Shown here: one piece after another, positions 23,458 through 35,334 of the stretch | Numbering within the stretch: position 1 is the first letter of the stretch | Layout: each line of letters opens with the position of its first letter | NCBI RefSeq assembly: GCF_015773195.1 | Contig: NZ_JADWYK010000014.1 | Coordinates: forward strand, 1-64,000 | Reading direction: 5' to 3' | Length of the DNA stretch: 64,000 nucleotides | From: Hymenobacter guriensis | Lineage (GTDB): Bacteria; Bacteroidota; Bacteroidia; Cytophagales; Hymenobacteraceae | Notes under the pieces: model-generated | Database searches by the model: none | The model's input: the letters and a program-made list of their open reading frames with translations, nothing else | What the model was told of the DNA's origin: nothing | Position numbers and translations under genes: made by a program

Positions 23458-25167
23458 ATGGCCGAAGTCATAAAAATGCCCAAAATGAGCGACACAATGA
23501 CCGAAGGGGTCATTGCCTCGTGGCTCAAGAAAGTGGGAGATAAAGTAAAGTCCGGGGATATTCTGGCTGAAGTCGAAACCGACAAAGCCACCATGGAGCT
23601 GGAAAATTACGAGGACGGCACCCTGCTGCATATCGGCCCCAAGCAAGGCGAATCGGTACCCGTAGATGGTCTGCTGGCTATTGTGGGCAAGGAAGGCGAA
23701 GATATTTCGGCCCTGCTGAGCGGGGGCGCGGCCCCAGCCCCGGCAGCTGAGGCACCCAAGCCCGAAGCAGCTCCAGCTGCTCCTGCGCCTACACCTGCTC
23801 CCGCGCCGGCCGCTGCTCCGGCACCCGCCGCTGCGCCTGCTGCCCCGGCGGCCGGCAATGGCAAGAAAGCTACCGTCATCCGGATGCCTAAAATGAGCGA
23901 CACGATGACGGAGGGCACCATTGCCGCCTGGCTCAAGAAAGTAGGCGACAAAGTGAAGTCCGGCGACGTACTGGCCGAAGTGGAGACCGACAAGGCGACC
24001 ATGGAGCTGGACAACTACGAGGACGGCACCCTGCTTTACATCGGCCCAAAGGAAGGCGAAGCCATTCCCGTTGACGGCATTCTGGCCATCATTGGCGAGG
24101 AAGGCGCCGACGTACAGGCCCTGCTGGGCGGGCAGAGCGGCGGCGCGGCTCCGGCTGCGGCCGACGCGGCTCCGGCAGCTGCTACCACCTCGGCCCCTGC
24201 TCCGGCTCCTGAAGCTGCACCGGCTGCTGCCGCCGCTGGTGGGCGCATTTTCGCTTCACCGCTGGCCAAGAGCATTGCCAAAGACAAAGGCATCGACCTG
24301 AACACCATCAAGGGCTCCGGCGAAAACGGCCGCATTGTGTCCCGCGACCTGGAAAGTGCCCAGCCGACCGCTGCCGCGCCTACTCTCGCGGCTCCGCAGG
24401 CCGCGCCCGTTGCCGAAGCTCCCAAAGCTGCGGCGCCTGCCCCGGCTACTACCGGCGGCCTGGCCCCGGCGGTGGCAGCTTCTCCCGACACCTACACCGA
24501 TACGCCGGTGTCGCAGATGCGCAAGGTTATTGCCCGCCGCCTGTCGGAAAGCCTGTTTACGGCCCCGCATTTCTATCTGACGATGGAAATCCTGATGGAC
24601 CGGGCCATGGAAGTGCGCACCCAGCTCAACGCCCTGTCGCCGGTGAAGCTGTCCTTTAACGACCTGGTAGTAAAAGCTGCCGCCGTGGCCCTGAAGCAGC
24701 ACCCCGCCGTCAACTCCTCCTGGCTGGGCGACAAAATCCGCGTCAACAAGGTGGTGAATATCGGTGTAGCCGTAGCCGTAGAAGATGGCCTGTTGGTGCC
24801 CGTAGTGCGCAATGCCGACGGGAAAGGCCTCTCGACCATTGCCACGGAAGTGAAAAGCCTGGCTGAAAAAGCCAAAACCAAGAAGCTGCAGCCAAGCGAG
24901 TGGGAGGGCAGCACCTTCACCATCTCCAACCTGGGCATGTTCGGCATCGAGGAGTTCACGGCCATCATCAACCCCCCGGATGCCTGCATCCTGGCTGTGG
25001 GCGGCATCAAGCAAACGGCTGTGGTGAAGGATGGTCAGCTGGCCATCGGCAACGTGATGAAGGTGACCCTGAGCTGCGACCACCGCGTAGTGGACGGCGC
25101 CACCGGCGCGGCCTTCCTCCAGACGCTGAAAAGCCTACTGGAAGACCCCATGCGCATGCTGATCTGA
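23458..25167 (+). CDS. pdhC: dihydrolipoamide acetyltransferase (pyruvate dehydrogenase E2)
   Basis: A 569-residue E2 core subunit that transfers the acetyl group from lipoamide to CoA. Two lipoyl domains are present, with lipoyl-lysines K43 and K179, both in ETDKATMEL, separated by a long Ala/Pro linker (about 90-135). A peripheral-subunit-binding domain lies at about 263-300. The catalytic domain carries the HRVVDG motif (H542, D546) close to the C-terminus. E1 and E3 genes are not adjacent, so the complex is encoded at scattered loci. The gene has its own promoter and terminator. The branched-chain or 2-oxoglutarate E2 alternatives are less likely, given two lipoyl domains and the MPKMSDTMTEG start. 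Confidence 0.92.
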   Translation: MAEVIKMPKMSDTMTEGVIASWLKKVGDKVKSGDILAEVETDKATMELENYEDGTLLHIGPKQGESVPVDGLLAIVGKEGEDISALLSGGAAPAPAAEAPKPEAAPAAPAPTPAPAPAAAPAPAAAPAAPAAGNGKKATVIRMPKMSDTMTEGTIAAWLKKVGDKVKSGDVLAEVETDKATMELDNYEDGTLLYIGPKEGEAIPVDGILAIIGEEGADVQALLGGQSGGAAPAAADAAPAAATTSAPAPAPEAAPAAAAAGGRIFASPLAKSIAKDKGIDLNTIKGSGENGRIVSRDLESAQPTAAAPTLAAPQAAPVAEAPKAAAPAPATTGGLAPAVAASPDTYTDTPVSQMRKVIARRLSESLFTAPHFYLTMEILMDRAMEVRTQLNALSPVKLSFNDLVVKAAAVALKQHPAVNSSWLGDKIRVNKVVNIGVAVAVEDGLLVPVVRNADGKGLSTIATEVKSLAEKAKTKKLQPSEWEGSTFTISNLGMFGIEEFTAIINPPDACILAVGGIKQTAVVKDGQLAIGNVMKVTLSCDHRVVDGATGAAFLQTLKSLLEDPMRMLI

Positions 25168-25192
25168 GCATAGTTGACCAATTTGATCCTTG

Positions 25193-25228
25193 AAGCCCCG
25201 GTTGAGCTTAGCTCGGCCGGGGCTTTTT
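25193..25228 (+). terminator. terminator after pdhC
   Basis: AAGCCCCGG pairs with CCGGGGCTT, with an inner GAGC/GCTC stem, followed by TTTTT. It lies 25 bp after the pdhC stop. Confidence 0.88.
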
Positions 25229-25333
25229 CGTGGTACCCGGATATTAATAAAGTTTTAATTGATTGTAAAAGGCCTATACTTGTTGCAGAGGCAGTTGCAG
25301 CTGCTTCCTGTCACTCACTTTTCTTTCCTGTGT

Positions 25334-27886
<2,553 letters not shown>

Positions 27887-28072
27887 CTGTTACGGCTAAT
27901 CCAAGCCAAAACGTTAGCCCAAACACAGAACATACCGGATTGGTCGGGGCGTTGCCCGGGCTGGTCCGGTATGGTGCGTTTGAGGAAGTGCTGGCGGTGC
28001 GCGTTTCGGGGATTGGTGCTACCTTCCGTCCCCCGTCCGGGTCGGGCGGATACGTCACGTTTTTCACCCCCT

Positions 28073-30403
28073 ATGCACAAGTATTTACTGGCCTTCACCG
28101 CCGCCGCTTTCTGCGTCTCGGCGGCCTCGGCCCAGCAACAGCCCGCTCTCACCGTCCAGGACTACGCCCGGGCCGAGCGGTTTCTGAGCTACAACACCCA
28201 GGCGCTGGTAGATGGCAGCGCCGGCCAGCCCAACTGGCTAAACAATGACCGTTTCTGGTACCGGGTGCTCACGGCCCGGGGCAGCGAGTTTATCCTGGTA
28301 GACCCGGCCCGCAAAACCCGTACGCCAGCCTTCGACCAGGCCAAGCTGGCGGCTGCCCTGTCGAAGGCCAGCGGCAAGACGTATGAGGCCAACCGGTTGC
28401 CTTTCCGCACACTCTCGTTTTCGCCCGACGCAAAGACTATATCCTTCGCCGCCAACGGCAAAGCCTGGAAGTACAGCGTAGGAAGTGGCCAGCTGAGTCC
28501 CGACGCGGCCCCGGCAGCGCCTTACGCCAACGCCGGCAACGAAATCGAGTCGCCCGACGGTAAGCTGGCTGCTTTCATCAAGGACGACAACCTGTGGGTG
28601 CGCGACACTCACACCAACCAACTCACCCAGCTCACCACCGACGGCGCCAAGGACTACGGCTACGCCACCGACAACGCCGGCTGGACCCACAGCGACAAGC
28701 CCGTGTTGCGCTGGTCGCCCGACTCGCGCAAGATTGCCACCTTCCGCCAGGATCAGCGCCGTGTGGGCGACATGTACCTGGTGACCACCAACGTAGGCCA
28801 TCCGAAGCTGGAGGCGTGGAAGTACCCGCTACCCGGCGACCAGGACATTGCCACCATCGAGCGGGTGGTCATTGAAGTGAACAGCCCGAAAGTGGTGCGC
28901 TTTCAGATGGCCCCCGACCCGCACCGGGGCACGCTCTCCGACGACATTGCCAGCAGCGGCACCTTTGACGACGTGGACTGGAGCCCCGACACCCGGGAGC
29001 TGGCCTTCGTGTCGACTTCACGCGACCATAAGGAGGAGAAATTCCGCATTGCCGATGCCACGACCGGCGCGGTGCGGGACGTGTTTTCGGAAACCGTAGC
29101 CACGCAGTATGAGTCGGGGCAGGGCGCTATCAACTGGCACTACCTGCCCAAGAGCAAGGAAATTATCTGGTACTCGGAGCGTGACAACTGGGGCCACCTC
29201 TACCTCTACGATGCTACCAGCGGCAAGGTAAAGCAGCAGATTACCAAGGGTGATTTCGTCGTCACGCAGCTGGTGAAAGTCGACGAAAAGCGGCGTGAGT
29301 TGTACTTCCTGGCTGACGGCCGGGAGCCGGGCAACCCCTACTTTACCTACCTCTACCGCATCGGGCTGGATGGCAAGAACCTGAAGCTGCTTACGCCCGA
29401 GCCCGGCAACCATCAGGTTACCTTCTCGCCCTCGGGCCAGTACTTCGTCGATACCTATTCGCAGCCCGATAAGCCGGGCGTGACAGTGCTGCGCGACACC
29501 GATGGCAAGCTGCTCTCGACCCTGGAAAAAACCGATGTTTCCCGCCTCACGGCCACCGGCTGGAAGGCGCCCGCGCCCATCACGGTGAAAGCCGCCGACG
29601 GCCAGACCGACCTGTATGGGCTGATGTTTACGCCCACCACGCTGGACCCCGGCAAAAAATATCCCATCATCAACTACATCTACCCCGGCCCGCAGGGTGG
29701 GGGCGTGGGCAGCTGGTCGTTTAGCTCGGCCCGCAACGACAACCAGGCCCTGGCCGAGCTGGGCTTTGTGGTGGTGGTGATTGAAGGCAGCTGCAACCCG
29801 CTGCGCTCCAAGAGCTACCACGATGCCTGCTACGGCAACATGGCCGAAAACACGCTGTCTGACCAGATAACCGGCATGCGCCAGCTGGCCCAGAAGTACC
29901 CTTACATCGATTTGGAGCGGGCCGGTATCTGGGGGCACTCGGGCGGCGGCTATGCCACGGCGGCAGCCATGTTCCGCTACCCTGAGTTCTTCAAAGTAGG
30001 TATTTCGGAATCCGGCAACCACGAAAACCGCAACTACGAGGACGACTGGGCGGAGCGCTACATCGGCCTGCTCAAAACCAACCCCGACGGCACCACCAAC
30101 TACGACAACCAGGCCAACGCGCCCTTCGCCAAAAACCTGCAGGGCAAGCTCCTGCTGGCCCACGGCCTGATGGACGACAACGTGCCGCCCTACAACACTT
30201 GGCTGGTGGTAGACGCCCTCACCAAAGCCAACAAGAGCTACGACCTGGTGGTGTTCCCGCAGGCCCGCCATGGCTACGGTTCCTCCTCGTACTACATGAT
30301 GCGCCGCCGCTGGGACTACTTCGTGCAGCACCTGGCCGGCGCCGTGCCCCCACACGACTACGAACTAAAGTCCAAGCCCGACCCGCGCAACGCGGTGCAG
30401 TAG
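28073..30403 (+). CDS. S9 family (dipeptidyl peptidase IV-like) peptidase
   Basis: A 776-residue secreted serine peptidase. The ATG at 28073 opens a signal peptide (MHKYLLAFTAAAFCVSAASAQ). The N-terminal part is a DPP-IV beta-propeller (DNLWVRDTHTNQLTQLTTDGAKDYGYATDNAGW, WSPDSRKIATFRQD). The C-terminal part is an alpha/beta hydrolase with catalytic Ser623 in GHSGGGY, an Asp at 701/702 in GLMDDNVPP, and His733 in ARHGYG. It probably removes X-Pro dipeptides in the periplasm or at the surface. It follows the TonB receptor in the same direction and may be part of a peptide-uptake unit. Confidence 0.92.
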   Translation: MHKYLLAFTAAAFCVSAASAQQQPALTVQDYARAERFLSYNTQALVDGSAGQPNWLNNDRFWYRVLTARGSEFILVDPARKTRTPAFDQAKLAAALSKASGKTYEANRLPFRTLSFSPDAKTISFAANGKAWKYSVGSGQLSPDAAPAAPYANAGNEIESPDGKLAAFIKDDNLWVRDTHTNQLTQLTTDGAKDYGYATDNAGWTHSDKPVLRWSPDSRKIATFRQDQRRVGDMYLVTTNVGHPKLEAWKYPLPGDQDIATIERVVIEVNSPKVVRFQMAPDPHRGTLSDDIASSGTFDDVDWSPDTRELAFVSTSRDHKEEKFRIADATTGAVRDVFSETVATQYESGQGAINWHYLPKSKEIIWYSERDNWGHLYLYDATSGKVKQQITKGDFVVTQLVKVDEKRRELYFLADGREPGNPYFTYLYRIGLDGKNLKLLTPEPGNHQVTFSPSGQYFVDTYSQPDKPGVTVLRDTDGKLLSTLEKTDVSRLTATGWKAPAPITVKAADGQTDLYGLMFTPTTLDPGKKYPIINYIYPGPQGGGVGSWSFSSARNDNQALAELGFVVVVIEGSCNPLRSKSYHDACYGNMAENTLSDQITGMRQLAQKYPYIDLERAGIWGHSGGGYATAAAMFRYPEFFKVGISESGNHENRNYEDDWAERYIGLLKTNPDGTTNYDNQANAPFAKNLQGKLLLAHGLMDDNVPPYNTWLVVDALTKANKSYDLVVFPQARHGYGSSSYYMMRRRWDYFVQHLAGAVPPHDYELKSKPDPRNAVQ

Positions 30404-30454
30404 GCTGCTAAGTGCTCTGATTAGTCAATCCCAATTCGGTCATTCCAACTAACC

Positions 30455-30546
30455 GTCATTCCGAGCGTAGCCGAGGAATCTCGCGTGCTGATGTTGTGAT
30501 AGTAATTACCACACTAGCCAGATTCCTCGGCTGCGCTCGGAATGAC
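30455..30546. repeat. 27-bp inverted repeat, GTCATTCCGAGC family
   Basis: Arms 30455-30481 and 30520-30546 match over 27 bp with one mismatch (GTCATTCCGAGC...CCGAGGAATCT). The loop is 38 nt. A shorter version with GTCATTCC...GGAATGAC ends is at 37475-37502, and a half copy lies at 30554. It is a palindromic extragenic repeat distinct from the CATTGCGAGC family. Confidence 0.8.
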
Positions 30547-30591
30547 AGTCTTCTCGGAATGACCGGTCTGGGCGTTGCCGGCAGATTCGCG

Positions 30592-30599
30592 TAGCTTTG
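30592..30599 (+). promoter_or_regulatory. -7 element TAGCTTTG before hslV
   Basis: An exact TAnnTTTG match 48 bp ahead of the hslV ATG. No convincing -33 element at the standard spacing. Confidence 0.45.
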
Positions 30600-30647
30600 C
30601 GCCTCTTCCGCCGAAATAACCTGTTTTTCCCTCTTCGTATTGCTGCT

Positions 30648-31184
30648 ATGAGAATTCGCTCGACTACCGTGCTGGGTGTGCGCCACAATGGGCAGATTGC
30701 CCTCGGCGCCGACGGCCAGGCCACCATGGACAAGCACGTGGCCAAGAGCAACGTGCGCAAAGTACGTAAGCTCCACGACGGCAAAGTGGTAACGGGCTTT
30801 GCCGGCTCCACCGCCGATGCCTTTATGTTGCTCGATAAGTTTGAGGAAAAGCTGGGCGGCTACGGCGGCCAGCTGCGTCGTGCGGCCATTGAGCTGGCCA
30901 AGGAGTGGCGCAAAGACCAGTACCTGCGCAAGCTGGAAGCCATGATGGTGGTTTGCGACAAGGACGAGCTGCTCATCATTGCCGGCACCGGCGACGTGCT
31001 GGAGCCCGATTACGACGTGGCCGCCATCGGCTCGGGCGCTATGTACGCCCAGGCCGCGGCCCTGGCTTTGAAGAAGCACGCACCCCACCTCACGGCCCGC
31101 CAGATGGTGGAAGAGGCCCTGCACATTGCCGCCGACATCTGCATCTACACCAACCACAACCTGATGATTGAGCAGCCTGAATAA
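30648..31184 (+). CDS. hslV: ATP-dependent protease subunit HslV
   Basis: A 178-residue proteasome-like peptidase that forms the double-hexamer core of the HslUV protease. By alignment the catalytic threonine is T6 (RSTTVLGVRHNG), which implies removal of a five-residue propeptide. Family motifs are ALGADGQAT, VRKVRKLHDGKVVTGFAGSTADAFMLLDKFEEKL, LIIAGTGDV and AADICIYTNHN. The ATPase partner hslU is not next to it. The start is chosen at ATG 30648, 48 bp after a TAGCTTTG promoter element. Confidence 0.94.
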   Translation: MRIRSTTVLGVRHNGQIALGADGQATMDKHVAKSNVRKVRKLHDGKVVTGFAGSTADAFMLLDKFEEKLGGYGGQLRRAAIELAKEWRKDQYLRKLEAMMVVCDKDELLIIAGTGDVLEPDYDVAAIGSGAMYAQAAALALKKHAPHLTARQMVEEALHIAADICIYTNHNLMIEQPE

Positions 31185-31316
31185 GCCTGCTTTTGCAAGC
31201 AACCCAGCCGCAATGGTACGCTATTCGGAATCTTCGCTATACGACTTCCGTATTGAACGATTCCCGGTTGCTAGTTGATTGTACACCGCACACCCACCAC
31301 AGAAACCTCGATTTCG

Positions 31317-32288
31317 ATGAACGTAACGAACTTCCTCAAGCACCACTACCGCCACTTCAACGCCGCTGCTCTGATTGATGCCGCCGAAGGCTACAACAAG
31401 CACCTGGCCGAGGGCGGCAAGATGATGATTACCCTGGCTGGCGCCATGAGCACCGCCGAAATGGGTATCCAGCTGGCCGAGCTTATCCGCCAGGACAAGG
31501 TGCAGATCATCAGCTGCACCGGTGCCAACCTGGAGGAGGACATCTTCAACCTGGTAGCCCACGACTTCTACGAGCGGGTACCCAACTACCGCGACCTGAC
31601 GGCGGCCGACGAACAGGCCCTGCTGGAGCGCCACATGAACCGCGTCACCGATACCTGCATTCCCGAGGAGGAAGCCATGCGTCGCCTGGAGCACTCGGTG
31701 CTCAAGTTCTGGGAGCAGGCTGATAAGGCCGGTGAGCGGTACTTCCCCCACGAGTTCTTCTACCAGATTCTGAAGTCGGGTGAGCTGGAGCAGTACTACC
31801 AGATCGACCCCAAGGACTCCTGGATGCTGGCCGCCGCCGAGAAAAACCTGCCCATCATCTGCCCCGGTTGGGAAGACTCCACCCTGGGCAACATCTTCGC
31901 CGGCCACGTCATCTCGGGCGACATCCAGAACGTGCACACCGTACGCACGGGCATTGAGTACATGATTTACCTGGCCGACTGGTACACCCAGCAGGCTACC
32001 GAGGAAAGCAAAGTAGGCTTCTTCCAGATTGGCGGCGGCATTGCCGGCGACTTCCCCATCTGCGTGGTGCCCATGCTGCACCAGGACCTGGGCCGCACCT
32101 CGGTCCCGCTGTGGGGCTACTTCTGCCAGATTTCGGACTCCACCACCTCGTACGGCTCCTACTCCGGCGCTGTGCCCAACGAGAAAATCACCTGGGGCAA
32201 GCTGGGTCAGGACACGCCCAAGTACATCATCGAATCGGACGCCACCATCGTGGCCCCTCTGGTGTTTGCGATGGTGCTGGGGCAGTAG
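31317..32288 (+). CDS. deoxyhypusine synthase-like protein
   Basis: A 323-residue protein of the DHS superfamily, which in eukaryotes and archaea uses NAD and spermidine to modify eIF5A. Family blocks are present (MITLAGAMSTAEMG; ISCTGANLEED; FQIGGGI). The TWGK motif (K295) holds the lysine equivalent to the imine-forming lysine of human DHS. The usual KHH segment after GGG, with its catalytic histidine, is replaced by GIAGDFP (residues 241-247). Bacteria lack eIF5A, so a polyamine role such as homospermidine-type synthesis is more likely. ATG 31317 fits the conserved N-terminus. A perfect terminator follows. Confidence 0.9.
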   Translation: MNVTNFLKHHYRHFNAAALIDAAEGYNKHLAEGGKMMITLAGAMSTAEMGIQLAELIRQDKVQIISCTGANLEEDIFNLVAHDFYERVPNYRDLTAADEQALLERHMNRVTDTCIPEEEAMRRLEHSVLKFWEQADKAGERYFPHEFFYQILKSGELEQYYQIDPKDSWMLAAAEKNLPIICPGWEDSTLGNIFAGHVISGDIQNVHTVRTGIEYMIYLADWYTQQATEESKVGFFQIGGGIAGDFPICVVPMLHQDLGRTSVPLWGYFCQISDSTTSYGSYSGAVPNEKITWGKLGQDTPKYIIESDATIVAPLVFAMVLGQ

Positions 32289-32310
32289 TCTTTGCCGCTT
32301 GGCTTTCACC

Positions 32311-32350
32311 AAAAAGCCCCGCCGCTGACGTTCAGCGGCGGGGCTTTTTT
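32311..32350 (+). terminator. terminator after the DHS-like gene
   Basis: A perfect 18-bp stem (A5GCCCCGCCGCTGA with its complement) and a 3-nt loop, ending in T6. It begins 23 bp after the stop codon. Confidence 0.92.
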
Positions 32351-32430
32351 AGGGTTCTGGGTATGGTTTCGCAGCTAGTGTCACCACCGAAACAATCCTG
32401 ACGAGCTGCTCCATGTCCTGGCGCAGCCTG

Positions 32431-32463
32431 CAAAAAAGCGCTGACCATGCCGGGCAGCGCTTT
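32431..32463 (-). terminator. terminator for the minus-strand dehydrogenase
   Basis: AAAGCGCTG (32435-32443) pairs with CAGCGCTTT (32455-32463). On the minus strand the stem is followed by TTTTTTG. It lies about 120 bp after the stop of the short-chain dehydrogenase. Confidence 0.7.
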
Positions 32464-32584
32464 CTCAGTTTCGGGTAAGGACAAGGCGAAAATGCAGCGC
32501 CGACTTGGTGCAAGTACTGGTTGACGTCTGACTACCAGAGCACGGCTCTGGAGTCCGTTGGATTTTACTGCGTGGTAGCTTTGG

Positions 32585-33427
32585 TTACGCGAAATGTGTA
32601 GCGGTGGCTACCTCTTGCCACTGCTGCATATCCTGCTGCACGGTGGCTATTTTCTGTTCAGCCATCTGATAAGCATCGGCGCCCAGAAACAGGTGAACTG
32701 GCTGCTGTTCGGTTTCGCTTGTGTGCACCAGGAGGGCCGCGGCTTTTTCCGGGTCGCCAGGTTGGTTGCGGTTGATTTGCTGCTCATGCGCTGTTTGAGA
32801 TTCGCGTACAGCTTGGTACTCGGGCAGGGGGCTCTGCGGCGTACTCAACGAGCCGGAGGTCAGGAAATCAGTGCGGAAATAGCCCGGATACACCACGCTG
32901 GTTTGTACGCCAAAGTCCTTTACCTCCGCAGCGTAGGATTCGGTGAGGCCAGCTACCGCAAACTTTGTGGCGCAGTAGATGCCCCAGCCCGGAAAGTTGC
33001 CCGTGAAGCCTCCTACAGAGGATATGTTGAATACCCGGCCTGTGCCTTGCTGCCGCAGGTAGGGTGTCGTGTGCCGCAATACGTGCAGCAGGCCAAATAC
33101 ATTTACATCGAAATTCTTGCGGACCTCCTCGCCAGAAAGTTCTTCTAGTGCGCCAATTTGGCCGTAACCTGCATTATTTACTACTACATCGAGCCCGCCC
33201 AGGGTGTCGATGGTGGTGGCGACGGCCTGCCGTACGCTGTCCTCACTGCCGAGGTCCATGTGCAAAGGCAGGAAACGGCCGGTGTCAGGCCGCACGGCTT
33301 GTCTCAGTTCCTCCAGGTTGCGGGAAGTAGCGGCCACCGCATAGCCGTGGGCCAGCAGGTGATGTACCAAGGTCAGGCCGAGGCCCTTCGAGGCGCCGGT
33401 TACGAACCATATGTTCTTGGTTTTCAT
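32585..33427 (-). CDS. short-chain dehydrogenase/reductase
   Basis: A 280-residue classical SDR. The nucleotide-binding motif TGASKGLG is at 10-17, NNAGYG follows mid-protein, and the catalytic YCATK comes after SSVGG. Substrate unknown; it resembles the group annotated as oxidoreductases acting on small carbonyl compounds. The ATG at 33427 is preferred because MKTKNIWFVTGAS begins directly at the first beta strand. It is preceded by an AraC-type regulator in the same direction, which probably controls it. Confidence 0.88.
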   Translation of the reverse strand: MKTKNIWFVTGASKGLGLTLVHHLLAHGYAVAATSRNLEELRQAVRPDTGRFLPLHMDLGSEDSVRQAVATTIDTLGGLDVVVNNAGYGQIGALEELSGEEVRKNFDVNVFGLLHVLRHTTPYLRQQGTGRVFNISSVGGFTGNFPGWGIYCATKFAVAGLTESYAAEVKDFGVQTSVVYPGYFRTDFLTSGSLSTPQSPLPEYQAVRESQTAHEQQINRNQPGDPEKAAALLVHTSETEQQPVHLFLGADAYQMAEQKIATVQQDMQQWQEVATATHFA

Positions 33428-33811
33428 GTTTTTGATAGATCTCTTGATAAGACAGCGAATCACTCAGGGCGAGGCTTGCGAATTGATACAGCATAGGAAA
33501 AGCGGTTGAAGTGGAAGGTTACTATGAGTAGAGACGCGCCAGGCCTCATTTTATTGCAGCCCGAAACACAATCATAATCCGGAATTTCACCAGCCGCCGC
33601 TTTCCCGATGCGGCTACCGCGCCCAATCGTTTGAAGCAGGAATGGATTTTTCCTGGTGGAAAAACGGGGCAGCGCGCGGCCACAGGGGGGCGGGGACTGC
33701 TAGAGACCAGATGAAAAAGTTGTGCATGGGTTGCTCTGCATTAGTACACTGCAAAACTAAAGCAGGGCAGAGGTGACGGGCTTGCTGGCTTCAAACCAAT
33801 ACTTGCGAAAA
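33428..33811. other. intergenic region between regulator and dehydrogenase
   Basis: This 384-bp gap lies between the AraC-type gene and the dehydrogenase on the minus strand. It contains a lone GTAGAGACGCGCC half-site of the GAGACGC repeat near 33529 and short GC-rich palindromic stretches. I see no ORF, RNA gene or convincing promoter. It probably holds the dehydrogenase promoter and its AraC operator. Confidence 0.4.
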
Positions 33812-34714
33812 TCAAACAGCACGTACCGCAGTAGGGGTAGTGCCGGCGCGTTTGCGGAAGAAGTTGGTGAAGTGGGCTGGTTCCTCAAAGCCCAGGCAGT
33901 AGCTAATTTCCGATACATTCCAGGCAGTGTGCTTAAGCAAGGCATGGGCTTCCTGTAACAGTCGGTCGGCAATGAGTTGGGTGGTGGTTTTGCCGGTTAT
34001 TTCTTTCAGAGCCCGATTGAGGTGGTTGACGTGCAATGCCAACTGCCCGGCAAAGGCGTTGGCATTGCGCAGCCGCACTTGCTGGCCTGGGGTTTCGATG
34101 GGGAACTGGCGTTCCAGTAGCTCCGTGAACAGTGAGGCAATGCGGGTAGCAGCATTGCTTTCCTGGTAGAGCATGGTAGCCGGTTGCAGCTTTAGGGCGC
34201 TGTGTATCAACTCGAACACGTAGTTGCGCAGCAGATCGTACTTGAAAGCGTAGTCAGAATCCAGTTCCGTAGTCATCTTCTCAAAAAGCTGCGCAGCGCC
34301 AGCCAGTTGCGCATCGGTGAGGGAGTACAGTGGCTGCCCACCTGGCTTGAACATGGGCATTTCCAGCGCGCCCGCTACCAGGTAACGTTGCAAAAATGCC
34401 TCGGTGAAAATGCAGAAATACCCCGTTTGGTTGTCGTCGAGTGGCTCCCAGTCATAAGGCACCATGGGGTTGGCAAACAGGAGCGCGTTGCCCCGGATTT
34501 CCACCGTCTTGTCGGCGAAGTGGTAGTTGCTGCGGCCTTTTACCAACGTTATTTTATAGAAATCCTTGCGGCTATAGGGCAGGTGGCAGGCGGTCGGGCC
34601 CACGAAATCATCGAGCCGGAATACATTGAAGTGCCCAATATCCTGCTTCAGGTTATCGGGCATCCAATGAATTTTCTGCTGGTAGAATTCTGCGAGGGTG
34701 GTTGACTTACTCAT
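33812..34714 (-). CDS. AraC family transcriptional regulator
   Basis: A 300-residue regulator. The N-terminal 190 residues form a cupin-like ligand domain (PYSRKDFYKITLVKGRSNYHFADKTVEIRGNALLFANP). The C-terminal 100 residues hold two helix-turn-helix motifs (LALHVNHLNRALKEITGKT; NVSEISYCLGFEEPAHFTNFFRKRAGTTPTAVR). The effector is unknown. It lies upstream of the short-chain dehydrogenase on the same strand, with a 384-bp gap, and is its likely regulator. Confidence 0.9.
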   Translation of the reverse strand: MSKSTTLAEFYQQKIHWMPDNLKQDIGHFNVFRLDDFVGPTACHLPYSRKDFYKITLVKGRSNYHFADKTVEIRGNALLFANPMVPYDWEPLDDNQTGYFCIFTEAFLQRYLVAGALEMPMFKPGGQPLYSLTDAQLAGAAQLFEKMTTELDSDYAFKYDLLRNYVFELIHSALKLQPATMLYQESNAATRIASLFTELLERQFPIETPGQQVRLRNANAFAGQLALHVNHLNRALKEITGKTTTQLIADRLLQEAHALLKHTAWNVSEISYCLGFEEPAHFTNFFRKRAGTTPTAVRAV

Positions 34715-34970
34715 GCTGGGGAATTACGTAAATCAAACTATCAGGCGGAGTATATGTTTCCGGGCGAATAGGACCGTATCGCTTCGCTTCCCGCCGTCCG
34801 GTACGGTGCCCTGAGCCTGGCATTAGGTTTGGCGCCAGCTCTGGCTGGTCTTATGCTTGACCCTTGGTGGCTTTGGGAGCCGAGGGGCTAACCGGTGGCC
34901 GGAAGCCTCGGCCCCCTGCCACCCCTGGAACCCCTACCTTCGGCCCGAACCTGCCCACGCCCCACCCGCC

Positions 34971-35309
34971 ATGCCCCTCGACCTCGCCACCTTTCTGCTG
35001 CACACCCCCGAAGCCGAGAAAACCACCGTGTACCTGCACTCCGACGATGAGGACGACGACACGCTGCGTACCTGCGCGGCCCTGCTCGTGGCCCAGACCC
35101 AGGATCAGAAGCTGTTCATCACCCTGGAAACGCCGCGCCGCTACCTGGCCCACACCCAGCACCCCGACGAAGACGAGCCGGAAATCGAATTTCTCCACGA
35201 CTACGAAGAGGTAGAAGCCCTGCTGGAAGACGCCGGCCTCGACGGCCTTCACGATGGGGAGCGAGGCATCCTCTACCACAACCTGCTGTATTTATTGATG
35301 AATGGATGA
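34971..35309 (+). CDS. small acidic protein, unknown
   Basis: A 112-residue, very acidic soluble protein. It contains SDDEDDDTLRTCAALLVAQTQDQKLFITLETPRRYLAHTQHPDEDEPEIEFLHDYEEVEALLEDAGLD, and no signal peptide or known domain is visible. The ATG at 34971 is chosen because the upstream in-frame sequence is Pro/Trp-rich and unlike coding DNA. A TACCTTCG element at about 34936 could be its -7 promoter. Its 3' end runs into the repeat element at 35335-35493. Confidence 0.65.
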   Translation: MPLDLATFLLHTPEAEKTTVYLHSDDEDDDTLRTCAALLVAQTQDQKLFITLETPRRYLAHTQHPDEDEPEIEFLHDYEEVEALLEDAGLDGLHDGERGILYHNLLYLLMNG

Positions 35310-35334
35310 AGGGTTTGATGGCTGAATGGTTGAT

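Noticed and set aside
33428..33811. Search for a tRNA or other RNA gene in the large gap
   Set aside because: No cloverleaf, CCA-proximal T-loop (GTTCGANTC) or other RNA signature was found.
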